A DNA stretch of 5,404 nt, taken from positions 1-5,404 of the forward strand of contig CAMEZN010000146.1 in assembly GCA_945947845.1 (NCBI GenBank), in the 5' to 3' direction. The position numbers and the translations under genes are program-made. Positions 5,370-5,404 of this stretch are shown piece by piece (within the stretch, counting starts at the first letter, position 1; every line of letters begins with the position of its first letter). The notes below the pieces were generated by a model. That model saw only the letters and a program-made list of their open reading frames with translations. It made no database searches and was not told where the DNA came from. Source of the DNA: an uncultured Mucispirillum sp. (GTDB taxonomy: Bacteria > Chrysiogenota > Deferribacteres > Deferribacterales > Mucispirillaceae).

Positions 5370-5404
5370 TTAATGCTTTGACGAAACAAGTTCGTCTTTT
5401 GCTA
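5370..5404 (-). CDS. Last codons of the upstream flagellar gene, probably fliG
   Basis: On the minus strand one frame runs from the window edge through AKDELVSSKH to a TAA at 5372-5370. FliG proteins usually end with an acidic tail close to E-D/E-E-L-V, and fliG is the usual neighbour upstream of fliH, so this is probably the FliG C-terminus. Only ten residues are visible, and the other two minus-strand frames close within the fliH leader without resembling anything. The call therefore rests mainly on gene order. Confidence 0.45.
   Translation of the reverse strand, partial: AKDELVSSKH

Noticed and set aside
5380..5400. GACGAA-ACAAG-TTCGTC hairpin followed by TTTT, read as a plus-strand terminator
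   Set aside because: The stem is only 6 bp, no plus-strand gene is seen leading into it, and it falls within the last codons of the probable minus-strand fliG. It is probably coincidental, though it cannot be settled at the window edge.

Overview
This is an AT-rich bacterial window, roughly one third G+C by eye, with two convergent gene blocks. The right-hand three quarters is a minus-strand flagellar export and motor operon. The left quarter is a plus-strand block of three overlapping genes that look unrelated to motility. The low G+C, the run fliH-fliI-fliJ-motE, and the nearby iron-sulfur (possibly indolepyruvate ferredoxin oxidoreductase-like) gene suggest an anaerobic Gram-negative-type bacterium. 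My best guess is the Deferribacterota (for example a Mucispirillum-like organism), but this is inference and the sequence alone does not prove it.

Plus-strand block (1-1216). It opens with the last 102 codons of a gene that starts outside the window. They encode a cysteine-rich, ferredoxin-like C-terminus. Its stop codon overlaps the start of a 157-residue soluble protein I do not recognise (ATGA overlap, clear Shine-Dalgarno). That gene overlaps by one base (TAATG) a 145-residue protein with one N-terminal membrane helix and a two-cysteine SAGY motif. The overlaps imply one co-translated transcript.

Minus-strand block (5404 down to 1223). Read in transcription order it is: the last codons of an upstream gene, probably fliG; a 47-base gap holding a 9-bp AT-rich inverted repeat; fliH, unusually long at 407 aa with an acidic N-terminal half; fliI, the export ATPase, overlapping fliH by 44 bases; fliJ, the export chaperone/stalk protein, 8 bases on; motE, a periplasmic MgtE_N-domain protein, 11 bases on; and a class I SAM-dependent methyltransferase only 3 bases after motE. 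FliH, FliI and FliJ form the cytoplasmic ATPase complex of the flagellar type III secretion system. MotE-family proteins act in the periplasm in motor or stator function. The methyltransferase is the unexpected member, and its target is unknown.

The two blocks meet tail to tail with 6 bases between stop codons and no recognisable terminator. I see no tRNA, rRNA, CRISPR array, insertion sequence or phage gene. Apart from the 47 bases upstream of fliH there is almost no non-coding DNA. Nothing here is convincingly a new system. The most interesting leads are the methyltransferase in the flagellar operon, the long acidic FliH, and the two unknown genes following the ferredoxin-domain gene.
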